Shown here: piece after piece, positions 20,973-28,563 of the stretch | How positions within the stretch are numbered: the stretch's first letter is position 1 | Layout of the letters: each line of letters begins with the position of its first letter | Assembly (NCBI RefSeq): GCF_009208555.1 | Contig: NZ_WFLI01000015.1 | Location: 62,001-126,000, forward strand | Reading direction: 5' to 3' | Length of the DNA stretch: 64,000 nucleotides | Origin: Janthinobacterium violaceinigrum | Lineage (GTDB): Bacteria > Pseudomonadota > Gammaproteobacteria > Burkholderiales > Burkholderiaceae_D | The notes under the pieces: generated by a model | What the model saw: the letters and a program-made list of their open reading frames with translations, nothing else | What the model was told of the DNA's origin: nothing | Database searches by the model: none | Position numbers and translations under genes: made by a program

Positions 20973-21275
20973 ATGGCCCGTGATACTTATGCATACCGGC
21001 ACGTTGCCGTCGAATCGCGCGCGGTCAATGGGCGTGTGGAAATGCGCCCCGTGCCGGGCCAGGCTTTTTCGCCCGAGCTGGCCGTGCAGTGCTCGCGCCG
21101 CCTGGCCGACCTGCAGCGCTATCCGCTGGGCAGCCGCTTTTTGCTGTTCGCCAAGCTGACGGACCGCCTGGGCGGCACGCCTTTCCTGTATGCGTATCAC
21201 GGCGATGCGGACGTCCTGATGACGCCGGCCGAAGTGACGAAATTCCTTGGCGAATTTCGTCGCGGCCGTATCTGA
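20973..21275 (+). CDS. Small protein of unknown function
   Basis: This 100-residue protein has no signal peptide, no membrane segment and no cysteine. It is rich in arginine, and its middle SRRLADLQRYPLGSRFLLFAKLTDR looks like a folded alpha/beta domain. I do not recognise a family. The frame has the strong GC-at-third-position bias of its neighbours, and it sits between a terminator and a convergent MFS gene that ends 13 bases away. The coding call is therefore fairly likely, but the function is open. Confidence 0.55.
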   Translation: MARDTYAYRHVAVESRAVNGRVEMRPVPGQAFSPELAVQCSRRLADLQRYPLGSRFLLFAKLTDRLGGTPFLYAYHGDADVLMTPAEVTKFLGEFRRGRI

Positions 21276-21288
21276 GCCAGTTTTTTCG

Positions 21289-22527
21289 CTAGGCCTTGCA
21301 GGCAGCGGCACCGGCGGCCACCTGCGGCGCGGCGCGCGGCTTGCCGAAGATGGCAATCGTCACGGCGCAGCCCAGGGCGAACAGGCCGCCCACCACCATC
21401 GCGCTTGATACGCCCAGCCGGTCGACGGCCATGCCGCCCAGCAAGGCGCCCGACGCCAGCGACACCTGCACGATGGCGACAAACAGCGCGCTGCTGCCTT
21501 CCATCAGCTCCGGCGCCGCCTTGAACATCCACGTTTGCACGGCGATCGGCATGGCGCCGAAACCGAAGCCCCAGATGGCCACCAGCAGCATGGCCGTGAC
21601 CGAATGGCTGCCGAACGCGGCCAGGGCCAGGGTGGACAGGCCCAGCACGGCGCCCGTCACCATCAGCGCGGCCCGCTCGTAGCGGCCGGCGGCCCAGCCG
21701 CCCACGAGGTTGCCGATGAAGCCGGACGCGCCATAGACGAGCAGCATGGCGCTGACCGTGCCGGCGGCCAGGTGCGAAATCTGCGTGAGGAAAGGTGCGA
21801 TATACGTGTAGGCAGCGAACTGGCCCGTGAACAGCATGGCCGTGGCGATCAGGCCCAGCCTGGCCTTGCGGATGCCGAAAATCATCGGCAACTGGCGCAA
21901 GCGGATGGCTTGCGTCGGTGGCAGCTTGGGCAGCAGCAACAGCTGGCCGATGAAGACCAGCACGGCAATGGCGCTGGCCGCGCCGAAGGCGACGCGCCAG
22001 CCCACGAGATCGCCCACGAGCGCGCCGGCCGGCACGCCCGCCACCGTGCCCAGCGAGACGCCGGCAAAGATGATGGACATGGCGCGCGACGCATGCTGCG
22101 GCGCCACCAGGCGCGGGCCGATGGCGCTGCCGATGGCCCAGAAGCCGCCCACGCCCACGCCCAGCATGGCGCGGCCCAGCAGTATCCAGCCAAACGAGGG
22201 CGCCAGCGCCACCAGCAGGTTCGATGCGACCAGCAGCGCCGTGAGCGCCAGCAGCACGATGCGGCGGTCGAGGCGGCCCGAGCCGACGGTGACGAAGATG
22301 GCGGCAAATGCGGCAACGATGCCGGGCGTGGTGATCATCAGCCCCGCCTGGCCCTTGGTGATGGCCAGTTCGGCAGCCATGGCCGGCAGCAGGCCGACGG
22401 GCAGGAATTCGGACGTGACGAGGGCGAAGGCGCCGATGCCGACCGACAGGACGGCCAGCCAGGGCGCGACGGTGGTATCGTCGCTGGGGGCCGCCGTGGC
22501 GGATGGGGAAGCAGGTGGTGTGTGCAT
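21289..22527 (-). CDS. MFS transporter, DHA1 drug/nucleoside efflux type
   Basis: The 412-residue inner-membrane protein has twelve predicted helices and the DHA1 signatures: FALVTSEFLPVGLLPAMA in helix 1, the GRLDRRIVLL loop after helix 2 and the LGRAMLGVGVGGFW region in helix 4, the proton-antiport region of this family. It resembles the NepI/purine-nucleoside and drug efflux branch, but the substrate cannot be read from sequence. It diverges from a TetR gene across a 92-base intergenic region with two matching operators, one over its own predicted transcription start, so it is probably repressed by that TetR until a substrate arrives. Confidence 0.85.
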   Translation of the reverse strand: MHTPPASPSATAAPSDDTTVAPWLAVLSVGIGAFALVTSEFLPVGLLPAMAAELAITKGQAGLMITTPGIVAAFAAIFVTVGSGRLDRRIVLLALTALLVASNLLVALAPSFGWILLGRAMLGVGVGGFWAIGSAIGPRLVAPQHASRAMSIIFAGVSLGTVAGVPAGALVGDLVGWRVAFGAASAIAVLVFIGQLLLLPKLPPTQAIRLRQLPMIFGIRKARLGLIATAMLFTGQFAAYTYIAPFLTQISHLAAGTVSAMLLVYGASGFIGNLVGGWAAGRYERAALMVTGAVLGLSTLALAAFGSHSVTAMLLVAIWGFGFGAMPIAVQTWMFKAAPELMEGSSALFVAIVQVSLASGALLGGMAVDRLGVSSAMVVGGLFALGCAVTIAIFGKPRAAPQVAAGAAACKA

Positions 22528-22558
22528 GGTGGGGTCCTGAAAAGCCGAGAGGTTTTTA

Positions 22559-22568
22559 ACCGGTCGGT
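22559..22568. promoter_or_regulatory. Left TetR-type operator, ACCGGTCGGT
   Basis: A ten-base palindromic site of form ACCGNNCGGT lies between the divergent MFS and TetR genes. It falls immediately downstream of the predicted -10 of the MFS promoter on the minus strand, where binding would block transcription start. A second site of the same form lies at 22610-22619. The form is typical of TetR-family operators; binding by the neighbouring regulator is inference. Confidence 0.65.
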
Positions 22569-22571
22569 ATA

Positions 22572-22600
22572 TAATCAGGGAAGGCAGACATTGTTGTCAA
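22572..22600 (-). promoter_or_regulatory. Predicted sigma-70 promoter of the MFS gene
   Basis: On the minus strand a perfect -35 TTGACA (22600 down to 22595) is followed after 17 bases by TGATTA (22577 down to 22572). Transcription would start near 22565, inside the left operator. This arrangement fits a repressible efflux promoter. Confidence 0.6.
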
Positions 22601-22608
22601 TAATTTTT

Positions 22609-22620
22609 TACCGAACGGTA
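22609..22620. promoter_or_regulatory. Right TetR-type operator overlapping the tetR start codon
   Basis: TACCGAACGGTA is a perfect palindrome apart from its central AA and has the same ACCGNNCGGT core as the left site, 51 bases away centre to centre. Its last base is the A of the TetR ATG. Binding here would fit autoregulation of the TetR gene. Confidence 0.65.
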
Positions 22621-23240
22621 TGAAACAAGATAAAAAAGACGAAACCGTCAAGGCGAAAACGGGCCGTCCACGCACCTTCGATGCGGACGAAGCGCTCGAT
22701 TGCGCCATGAAGGTATTCTGGGAAAAGGGCTATGAAGGCAGTTCCCTGCCGGAATTGACGAAAGCCATGGGCATGAACCGGCCCAGCCTGTATGCCGTCT
22801 TCGGCAACAAGGAGCAGTTGTTCCACAAGGCGATCGAACGCTACAGCGACACGCGCATGCGGTTTTTCGACGCGGCGCTGGAGCAGCCGACGGCGCGCCA
22901 GGTGGTGGAAGCCCTGCTGACGCAGTATGTGGATGCGCAGACCATGCCGGACGGTCCGCACGGCTGCATGGGCGTGAATGCGGCGCTGGCCTGCAGCGAC
23001 GACGCCTTGCCGATCCGCGATGAATTGTTCGCGCGCCGGCTGCGCGGTGAAATCAAGTTGCGCGACCGCTTGCGGCGCGCGAAGGAGGAGGGGGACTTGC
23101 CGCCCGATTCCTGTCCCGAGCAGCAGGCGCGCTTTGTCGTGACCCTGTCGCAGGGCATGGCCATCCAGGCGGCGGCGGGCGTATCGCGCGAGCAATTGCA
23201 GCAGATGGTGGGCTTGTTGCTGCGCAATTGGCCGCTGTAG
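22620..23240 (+). CDS. TetR family transcriptional regulator
   Basis: The 206-residue protein has a basic N-terminal arm and a TetR helix-turn-helix near residues 20-65, with CAMKVFWEKGYEGSSLPELT and MNRPSLYAVFGNKEQLF. The C-terminal part is a helical ligand-binding domain. It diverges from an MFS gene, and a palindromic operator overlaps its start codon, so it probably represses both genes. No good ribosome binding site stands before the ATG; the transcript may be leaderless or weakly translated. Its stop codon directly abuts that of the convergent MmcQ gene with no base between. Confidence 0.88.
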   Translation: MKQDKKDETVKAKTGRPRTFDADEALDCAMKVFWEKGYEGSSLPELTKAMGMNRPSLYAVFGNKEQLFHKAIERYSDTRMRFFDAALEQPTARQVVEALLTQYVDAQTMPDGPHGCMGVNAALACSDDALPIRDELFARRLRGEIKLRDRLRRAKEEGDLPPDSCPEQQARFVVTLSQGMAIQAAAGVSREQLQQMVGLLLRNWPL

Positions 23241-23579
23241 CTAGCCGCTGGGGGCGATGGTCTTGGCCAGGTCGCTGGGCGCCTTGCGCCGCCAGGCGGC
23301 CGTCAGGGCGGCGGCCAGCATGTCCAGCTCGGCATCCGCCAGGCGTACCGTGATGCCGGCCAGCCGTTCGCCCCACCACAGCTTTTCGCAGCCGGACGGC
23401 GTGATGACGGTGGCGATATGCGCCGCTTCCGCATCGAGCAGCACGTTGATGTGCTCGTCGTCGGGCAGGGTGGCAAAGATCTTCCCGCCCACGCGGAAGG
23501 CCGGACGGTCGTGGTGTTCTTCCTCGGTGGCGTCGGGAAACGACAGTGCCAGATAGCGTAGTTCTTCCAGGTCGACCAT
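23241..23579 (-). CDS. MmcQ/YjbR family protein
   Basis: The 112-residue protein matches the MmcQ/YjbR fold, a small double-wing domain: LALSFPDATEEEHHDRPAFRVGGKIFATL at its start, then the ITPSGCEKLWWGERLAGITVRL core. Members are often labelled DNA-binding from structure, but the biological role is not established. The gene stands alone on the minus strand, end to end with the TetR gene. Confidence 0.8.
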   Translation of the reverse strand: MVDLEELRYLALSFPDATEEEHHDRPAFRVGGKIFATLPDDEHINVLLDAEAAHIATVITPSGCEKLWWGERLAGITVRLADAELDMLAAALTAAWRRKAPSDLAKTIAPSG

Positions 23580-24107
23580 TCCTCTTTCCCCCAGTTCGGA
23601 TAGATAGCAGCGTGACTACATTTTGCCATGCTGTTTCGCCCCGTGGTGCAGCGGCATGCGAAAAGAAATGCGCAAGATGCGACACCGGCACGCCCGGTTG
23701 TGGTGCTTGCGCGACAGGTGCGCAGGCGCGTTCAGGGGCCTGGCGCCCGTGCGGCGCGGCCGTCCAGGCCGTTTTCCCCGCTTGTCGCGCGATTGTCATA
23801 AAAATATCTTACATGGCTAAAAGAAAAATACTTTTCTTCCAAGGAATTTAAGATAGAATAGACTCAACGTTTCACCTGACCCGTCAATTGTCTGGCCTTG
23901 TCCCGGGAACCCGAACCCTTTCCAGGACGCTTGCAGTGCCGCCATGGCACGCCGCAAGTCCGCGAAGTTTTGCGGAAGCTACGCCCCCGACCGCTCATTC
24001 CTGCACTTTCCCGCGCTATGCCGACACGCCTCAATGCAGCGTGTATTCAGCTCAAGCGCTCTCACGCCTGCTGCGCCCGTTGAATACTTACTGATTGGAT
24101 ATCCATC
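23580..24107. other. 528-base intergenic region and long leader of the PEP-CTERM gene
   Basis: I see no convincing gene here. The left 200 bases lead away from the MmcQ gene. An AT-rich stretch at 23795-23870 contains a perfect seven-base hairpin (AAGAAAA, loop ATAC, TTTTCTT at 23821-23838) and a TAGAAT that could be a -10 at 23854. If transcription starts there, the PEP-CTERM gene has a GC-rich leader of about 240 bases. Short open frames in it lack a coding pattern. Confidence 0.5.
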
Positions 24108-24764
24108 ATGAAAAACTTGCCTAAAATCGCTTTGTCCCTGATCGCCGTTGGTGTGTTTGCCCACGCGAACGCCAGCACCATCACCGTCTCCACCGGCTAC
24201 TCGAACGCAGGCGCGCAAGCTTCCGCCGCCGCCTACCAGTCCGTGGTGAATGCCGCCGTGGCCACGCCGGGCGCCGGCTATGGCACGACGACGATTGCCA
24301 GCTACAACAATGTCACGAATAGCAGCCTGTTCGGCAGTGGTTCGAACGTCGCCTTCAAGTCGGTGATCAACTTCGGCGTCAGCGCGGCCAATGCAGGCGC
24401 CTGGAGCTTCCGCAGCGGCGTCGACTTCGGCAATGGCGGCGCCCTGTTCCTCGATGGCGTGGCGCTGGACTTCAAGAGCAGCGACCTGTGGTGGGCCGGT
24501 AACTACAATAGCAGCAGCCAGTTCCTCGCCGGTTCGAGCACCCTGTCGGCAGGCAACCATACCTTGAGCATCTTCGGCCTGGAAGGCTGCTGCGATGGCG
24601 GCCAGCAAGTCCAGTTCAAGGCAGGCAACGGCAATTTCACCAGCTTTTCCAGCACCGATGGCCTGGTGTCGGCCGTGCCGGAACCGACCACCTACGCCAT
24701 GCTGCTGATCGGCCTGGGCCTGCTGGGCTTCACGGCGCGCCGCAAGCAGGAAGCCAAGTTCTAA
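24108..24764 (+). CDS. PEP-CTERM sorting domain protein with a CCxG motif
   Basis: The 218-residue exported protein has a signal peptide (MKNLPKIALSLIAVGVFAHANA) and a C-terminal sorting signal: VPEP at about residue 189, a hydrophobic helix YAMLLIGLGLLGF and a basic tail ARRKQ. Such proteins are processed by exosortase EpsH/XrtA and placed on the surface or in the exopolysaccharide matrix. The mature part is rich in serine, glycine, asparagine and alanine and has adjacent cysteines in a CCxG motif at 161-164. No exosortase gene is in the window. A long leader precedes it and a strong terminator follows. Confidence 0.85.
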   Translation: MKNLPKIALSLIAVGVFAHANASTITVSTGYSNAGAQASAAAYQSVVNAAVATPGAGYGTTTIASYNNVTNSSLFGSGSNVAFKSVINFGVSAANAGAWSFRSGVDFGNGGALFLDGVALDFKSSDLWWAGNYNSSSQFLAGSSTLSAGNHTLSIFGLEGCCDGGQQVQFKAGNGNFTSFSSTDGLVSAVPEPTTYAMLLIGLGLLGFTARRKQEAKF

Positions 24765-24811
24765 GCGCAGGTTCCAAGCAGCGATATTGCGCGCGCCGTT
24801 CGGCGCGCGTG

Positions 24812-24850
24812 AAAAAGCCCGCCGCTCCGTCAGGATGCGGCGGGCTTTTT
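24812..24850. terminator. Bidirectional intrinsic terminator
   Basis: Perfect 14-base arms (AAAAAGCCCGCCGC and its complement) flank an eleven-base loop, giving a T-run on either strand. It serves the PEP-CTERM gene on the plus strand and the FHA gene, whose stop is at 24865, on the minus strand. A second GC-only hairpin lies at 24791-24808. Confidence 0.92.
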
Positions 24851-24864
24851 GTATGTGCGTACTG

Positions 24865-25845
24865 TCAGTCGCCGCTGTCGTCGTCTTCGTCGGCGCCCTT
24901 GGCCGTCTTGCCGCGCTCGGCGTCGACGGCGCGCTGCAGGCTGGCCGCATCGCGGAAGAACGCTTCCGTCGTGTGATTCGGGCTCAGGCGCAGTGCGGGC
25001 GGGTAGATCACGGACATGTAGGCCTCGTCGGCCAGGCGGCCGCTGATCTGCAGGTTGCTCAGCAGGATCAGGGTCGAACCCACGATGGCCAGCACGACGG
25101 CCACGAGGCCGAAGCGGCGCGGATGCTGGGGTTTGATCGTGCACAAATGGTAGTAGATCATCACGCAGACGATGACGATGAACATATGCCGTCCGTAGCG
25201 CGTCAGCACTTCCAGCGACAGCGCATACGCGGCCACATTGCTGCCCAGTTCCAACACTTCCATGGCCAGCAAGCCGCAACCGATGATGAACAGGTGGCGG
25301 CCGAAGCGCGCCACATGGCCGAACAGGCGGTTTGCCACGGCCCAGATCGATGCCCACACGAGGCCGCCGGCCAGCGCGTAGGCGATGATCATCAGGTAGG
25401 AAATCGGGTCGAACGCATCCGCGTCGCCCAGCCAGTTGCTGAAGGCGGCCGAGGCACCGATCATGGCCAGGCCGGCGATGGCGGGGCGCAAGCCTTCCCA
25501 GTCGTGCCGGGTGGTGTCGCTCAGTTCGGGCGCCACGCGATGGTCGCAGGCGCGCACGCGCAGGCGCGTGTGGCCCAGGCGCACGATGCTGTTGCCGCTC
25601 AAGGCCACTTGCAATTGCCGCTGGCCCCGGTGGATCACGCCATTCTGGCTGCCCAGGTCGCGCAGCAGCAGGCCGCCCGCACCGTCGTCCTCGACGATGG
25701 CGTGGCGGGCCGCCGCATGCGCATCGTCGAGGATGAAGTCGTTGTCGTAGCCGCGCCCGATGTGGATCGGCAGCGCATCGATGCGCTGGCGCTGCTGCAC
25801 CTCGCCATTCTCGGCCAGGATTTCAAGGTAGTAGGGCGGCTTCAT
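24865..25845 (-). CDS. Membrane protein with an N-terminal FHA domain
   Basis: The 326-residue protein begins with an FHA-like domain (about residues 5-105): IHIGRGYDNDFILDD retains the conserved GR, and LRDLGSQNG retains the asparagine-glycine. The usual SRxH is AARH here, so the phosphothreonine-contacting serine is missing. About five hydrophobic helices follow (residues 120-265), then an acidic tail ending EDDDSGD. It could recruit a phosphorylated partner at the inner face of the membrane, but the altered site makes that uncertain. Its start overlaps the stop of the protease gene by four bases, so the two are coupled. Confidence 0.75.
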   Translation of the reverse strand: MKPPYYLEILAENGEVQQRQRIDALPIHIGRGYDNDFILDDAHAAARHAIVEDDGAGGLLLRDLGSQNGVIHRGQRQLQVALSGNSIVRLGHTRLRVRACDHRVAPELSDTTRHDWEGLRPAIAGLAMIGASAAFSNWLGDADAFDPISYLMIIAYALAGGLVWASIWAVANRLFGHVARFGRHLFIIGCGLLAMEVLELGSNVAAYALSLEVLTRYGRHMFIVIVCVMIYYHLCTIKPQHPRRFGLVAVVLAIVGSTLILLSNLQISGRLADEAYMSVIYPPALRLSPNHTTEAFFRDAASLQRAVDAERGKTAKGADEDDDSGD

Positions 25846-27245
25846 GGCTTGCGCGCGCCGGTGGTGGCGGGCGCGCGCGACAACGCCTCGAGGAAGGTGC
25901 GCGTGACGCGCATGCCGTTGGCGTAGGACACGCCGCGCGCGTCGATGCGGCTTTGCAGGCTCATGAGTGGCTCATCGGTGCTGGCGGCCAGCAGGGCAAA
26001 GTCGTACAGGCCGGTAAACTTGCGATAGGCGCGCACGCACAGCACGGCGCGCAGGGGCAGGGTGGCGTTCTTGACGAACTGTTCGGTGCAATGGGGCCCC
26101 GTCAGGTGCACGCTTTTATAGCTGCCGAAACTTTCATTCTTGAACGAGGTACTGGCCAGCTCGGAAAAGCGCAGCGCGCCCAGTTCGCTGCTGCGCAGGA
26201 ATTCGTGGCGCATAGACACTTGTCCCGTCTGCAGGGCGCCGGAGATGAAGATGGCCGATTCCATGGCGCAGCTGGTGTTGTCGAGCATATAGGGCTTGTC
26301 GGACTTGACGTTGGAGCGGCCCCAGCAGCGCATCTGGTCCGATTCGCGCACGGGCACGCGGTACGGTCCCATGGCTTTCAGGCTCAGGGGCGTGTCGAGC
26401 AGGCGCGCCAGCATGACTTCCTGGTGCGCCAGCAGCTGCGCCGTCACCAGCGGCTTGAAGTCTTTCGGCGGCTTGCCCTGCTGGGCCACCCTGGCCAGCA
26501 ATTGCTGGGCATAGCGGGCCGGCACGAGAAAACTGACCAGTTCGCCATCGAGGCGCTTCGACACATTCACGCCGGCCACGTCGCCGCTGGCCGTCACGCT
26601 GGGGCCGCCGCTCATGCCGGAATTGATCGGTCCCGTAAACATCAGCTGGTCATAGAAGCTGCGCGTGACGACGCCGTTGTACGAGCCTTCCGAGATGGCG
26701 AAGCCCAGGTCCAGCGGATTGCCCATCGAATACAGATACTGGCCCTGGGTCAGGGGCGCCAATGGTTCCGGCATCTTGAAAAAGCCCGTGCCATGGCGGT
26801 TCACGCGCAGCACGGCCAGGTCGTGCAGCACGTCGACGGCCAGCAATTCCACATTGCCGCGCTGGCCGCCCGTGTCGACCCATTCGCCCACGTAGGTGTC
26901 GGGATCGAGGGCGAACTGGGACACCACATGATAGTTGCTCACCACCAGGTCGCCCGTACCGATCAGGAAGCCGGAACCCACGGACGATTGCGTGCGGCCA
27001 TTTTTCAGCAGCACGCGCACTTGCAGGATGTCGGCGCGCGCGGCCGTGTACAGTTTTTGCGCGGCAGACGAGGGCGGCGGCAGGGCCGCATGTTCGGTGG
27101 CGGCGGGCGCGGCGGTGGCCGGCGGCGGCTTGATGGGGGGAGTCGAAGCGGCGGTGGCCGCGGCTGGCGAAGGCGCCGGGGCCGCGTGCGCGCCTGCGGC
27201 AGCGCACAGGCTGGCCAGCAAGAAGGCGAAGTTAGATAATTTCAT
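25842..27245 (-). CDS. Secreted trypsin-like serine protease
   Basis: The 467-residue protein has a signal peptide cut after GAHA, a proline/alanine-rich linker to about residue 60, and a chymotrypsin-fold protease domain. The triad is visible as H106 (SNYHVV), D142 (VLHDLAVL) and S212 (SGMSGGPS), the DegP/HtrA-like pattern. No PDZ domain is evident. The final 190 residues form a second domain with several cysteines, unknown to me. It is translationally coupled to the membrane FHA gene, which suggests that the two act together at the periplasmic membrane face. It has no close upstream partner; ribA ends 70 bases before it. Confidence 0.8.
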   Translation of the reverse strand: MKLSNFAFLLASLCAAAGAHAAPAPSPAAATAASTPPIKPPPATAAPAATEHAALPPPSSAAQKLYTAARADILQVRVLLKNGRTQSSVGSGFLIGTGDLVVSNYHVVSQFALDPDTYVGEWVDTGGQRGNVELLAVDVLHDLAVLRVNRHGTGFFKMPEPLAPLTQGQYLYSMGNPLDLGFAISEGSYNGVVTRSFYDQLMFTGPINSGMSGGPSVTASGDVAGVNVSKRLDGELVSFLVPARYAQQLLARVAQQGKPPKDFKPLVTAQLLAHQEVMLARLLDTPLSLKAMGPYRVPVRESDQMRCWGRSNVKSDKPYMLDNTSCAMESAIFISGALQTGQVSMRHEFLRSSELGALRFSELASTSFKNESFGSYKSVHLTGPHCTEQFVKNATLPLRAVLCVRAYRKFTGLYDFALLAASTDEPLMSLQSRIDARGVSYANGMRVTRTFLEALSRAPATTGARKP

Positions 27246-27314
27246 GCATCCTTTGTGCGTGGGCAGGAGCGGGGCCGGCGCGGCGCGGCATCGCGCACGC
27301 GCCAGCCCGGGGGA

Positions 27315-27980
27315 TTACAGGGCGCCGTCTTCCAGCGCCGGCGCCGTCTCCGGCGTCATCATGTGACCGAGCTTGCTTTGCTTGGTGTTCAGGTAGTGCT
27401 GGTTGAAGGCGTTGCGGTTGACCAGCAGGGGCACCCGTTCGGCCACCGTGATGCCCAGCGCTTCCATGGCGGCGATCTTGCGCGGGTTGTTCGTCATCAG
27501 GCGCAGGCTGTGGATGCCGAACTGGGCAAACATGGGCTTGCACAGGGTGTAGTTGCGCGCATCGGCCTTGAAACCCAGCTGTTCATTCGCCTGCACGGTG
27601 TCGGCGCCCGCCTCTTGCAGGCGGTAGGCGCGGATCTTGTTGATCAGGCCGATGCCGCGCCCTTCCTGGCGCAGGTACAGCAAGATGCCGCGGCCTTCCT
27701 CGGCGATGCGTTTCAGGGCGCCTTCGAGCTGGGCGCCGCAGTCGCAGCGCTGGGAAAACAGCACGTCGCCCGTCAGGCACTCGGAATGCACGCGCGCCAG
27801 TACCGGTTCGCCGTTGCCGATATCGCCCAGCACCATGGCCAGGTGTTCCTTGCCCGTGGCGTGCTCGACAAAGGCGTGCAGGGTGAACTGGGCCCACGGC
27901 GTCGGCAGTGCGCAGGAAGTCGTGTAATCCAATTCGCCTGTCGCCAGGAGGTCTGCGCCGCTTTGCATGGTTGTGCTCAT
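27315..27980 (-). CDS. ribA: GTP cyclohydrolase II
   Basis: RibA opens the imidazole ring of GTP to start riboflavin synthesis, using zinc. The 221-residue protein has the ligand cysteines C68, C79 and C81 in [22 protein letters not shown], the catalytic stretch [19 protein letters not shown] and the C-terminal [17 protein letters not shown]. It is the stand-alone form, not fused to RibB. The frame stays open back to 28142, but that part would include the terminator-like hairpin. The ATG at 27980 matches the family N-terminus, though neither it nor the ATG at 27968 has a good ribosome binding site. Confidence 0.93.
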   Translation of the reverse strand: MSTTMQSGADLLATGELDYTTSCALPTPWAQFTLHAFVEHATGKEHLAMVLGDIGNGEPVLARVHSECLTGDVLFSQRCDCGAQLEGALKRIAEEGRGILLYLRQEGRGIGLINKIRAYRLQEAGADTVQANEQLGFKADARNYTLCKPMFAQFGIHSLRLMTNNPRKIAAMEALGITVAERVPLLVNRNAFNQHYLNTKQSKLGHMMTPETAPALEDGAL

Positions 27981-27993
27981 ATAGGTAATTGTC

Positions 27994-28049
27994 AAAAATA
28001 AAAGGCGCGCCTGACCACTCCGGTGCCGGCGCGCCCTGTCATCATACCA
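27994..28049 (-). promoter_or_regulatory. Terminator-like hairpin and extended -10 before ribA
   Basis: On the minus strand, TGGTATGAT (28049 to 28041) looks like an extended -10. Next come two copies of GGCGCGCC (28035-28028 and 28011-28004) that can pair around a 16-base loop, then TTTTATTTTT, and ribA starts 13 bases later. It is either the terminator of the pirin-doxX transcript or an attenuator of a ribA transcript starting at about 28034. Sequence alone cannot decide. Confidence 0.5.
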
Positions 28050-28113
28050 AAAAGCAGGAGAAGCCATTTCCCCTGGCTGAGATTTGAAGGCTGGAATGCC
28101 TGGTGATATTCCT

Positions 28114-28530
28114 CTAATTGCGGCCGGATCCGCCTTTTGCAAGGCGGCTGGCCTTGCCGAAGCCCCGCTCCACCAGCAACAGCATGCCGCCGAAGATGGA
28201 CAGGTTCTTCAGGAAATTCGTCAGCTGGTCCTGGAAGTGGGCCGCGTCCGCGCTCCAGAACGCGTGGAAGATCACGGTGGTCGGAATCAGGAACAGCGCC
28301 AGGGCCAGCGCCGCCCAGCGCGCCTGCCAGCCCGTGATCAGCAGCAGGCCGCCGCCCACTTCCAGGGCGATCACGCCGACGAGCAGGATGTTTGCCAGCG
28401 GCAAGCCCTGGCTGGCCATGTAGCCGGCCACGCCCGCAAAGCCGCCGATTTTCAGCAAGCCCGAGACAAAGAACAGCACGCCAAGGGCGGCACGGCCCAG
28501 GGGCAACAGGATATCGGTATTGTTTTTCAT
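28114..28530 (-). CDS. DoxX family membrane protein
   Basis: The 138-residue protein has four hydrophobic helices and the DoxX pattern: [21 protein letters not shown] at its start, then [33 protein letters not shown]. DoxX-like proteins are small inner-membrane proteins often linked to quinone or thiol redox functions; the role of this one is unknown. It lies 33 bases after the pirin gene on the same strand and is probably cotranscribed with it. Pirin-DoxX pairs are common in proteobacteria. Confidence 0.85.
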   Translation of the reverse strand: MKNNTDILLPLGRAALGVLFFVSGLLKIGGFAGVAGYMASQGLPLANILLVGVIALEVGGGLLLITGWQARWAALALALFLIPTTVIFHAFWSADAAHFQDQLTNFLKNLSIFGGMLLLVERGFGKASRLAKGGSGRN

Positions 28531-28563
28531 GATGATTTTTTTTTCTTTATATTGACTGATGCA

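Noticed and set aside
23580..24107. Small open frames in the intergenic region before the PEP-CTERM gene
   Set aside because: They are short, overlap each other in several frames, lack ribosome binding sites and show no conserved pattern.
23860..24107. Possible c-di-GMP or other riboswitch in the long leader
   Set aside because: I could not find the conserved core bases of any riboswitch class I know; only minor hairpins are visible.
27981..28113. FMN riboswitch upstream of ribA
   Set aside because: The conserved FMN-aptamer segments are absent and the space is too short; only a simple hairpin is present.
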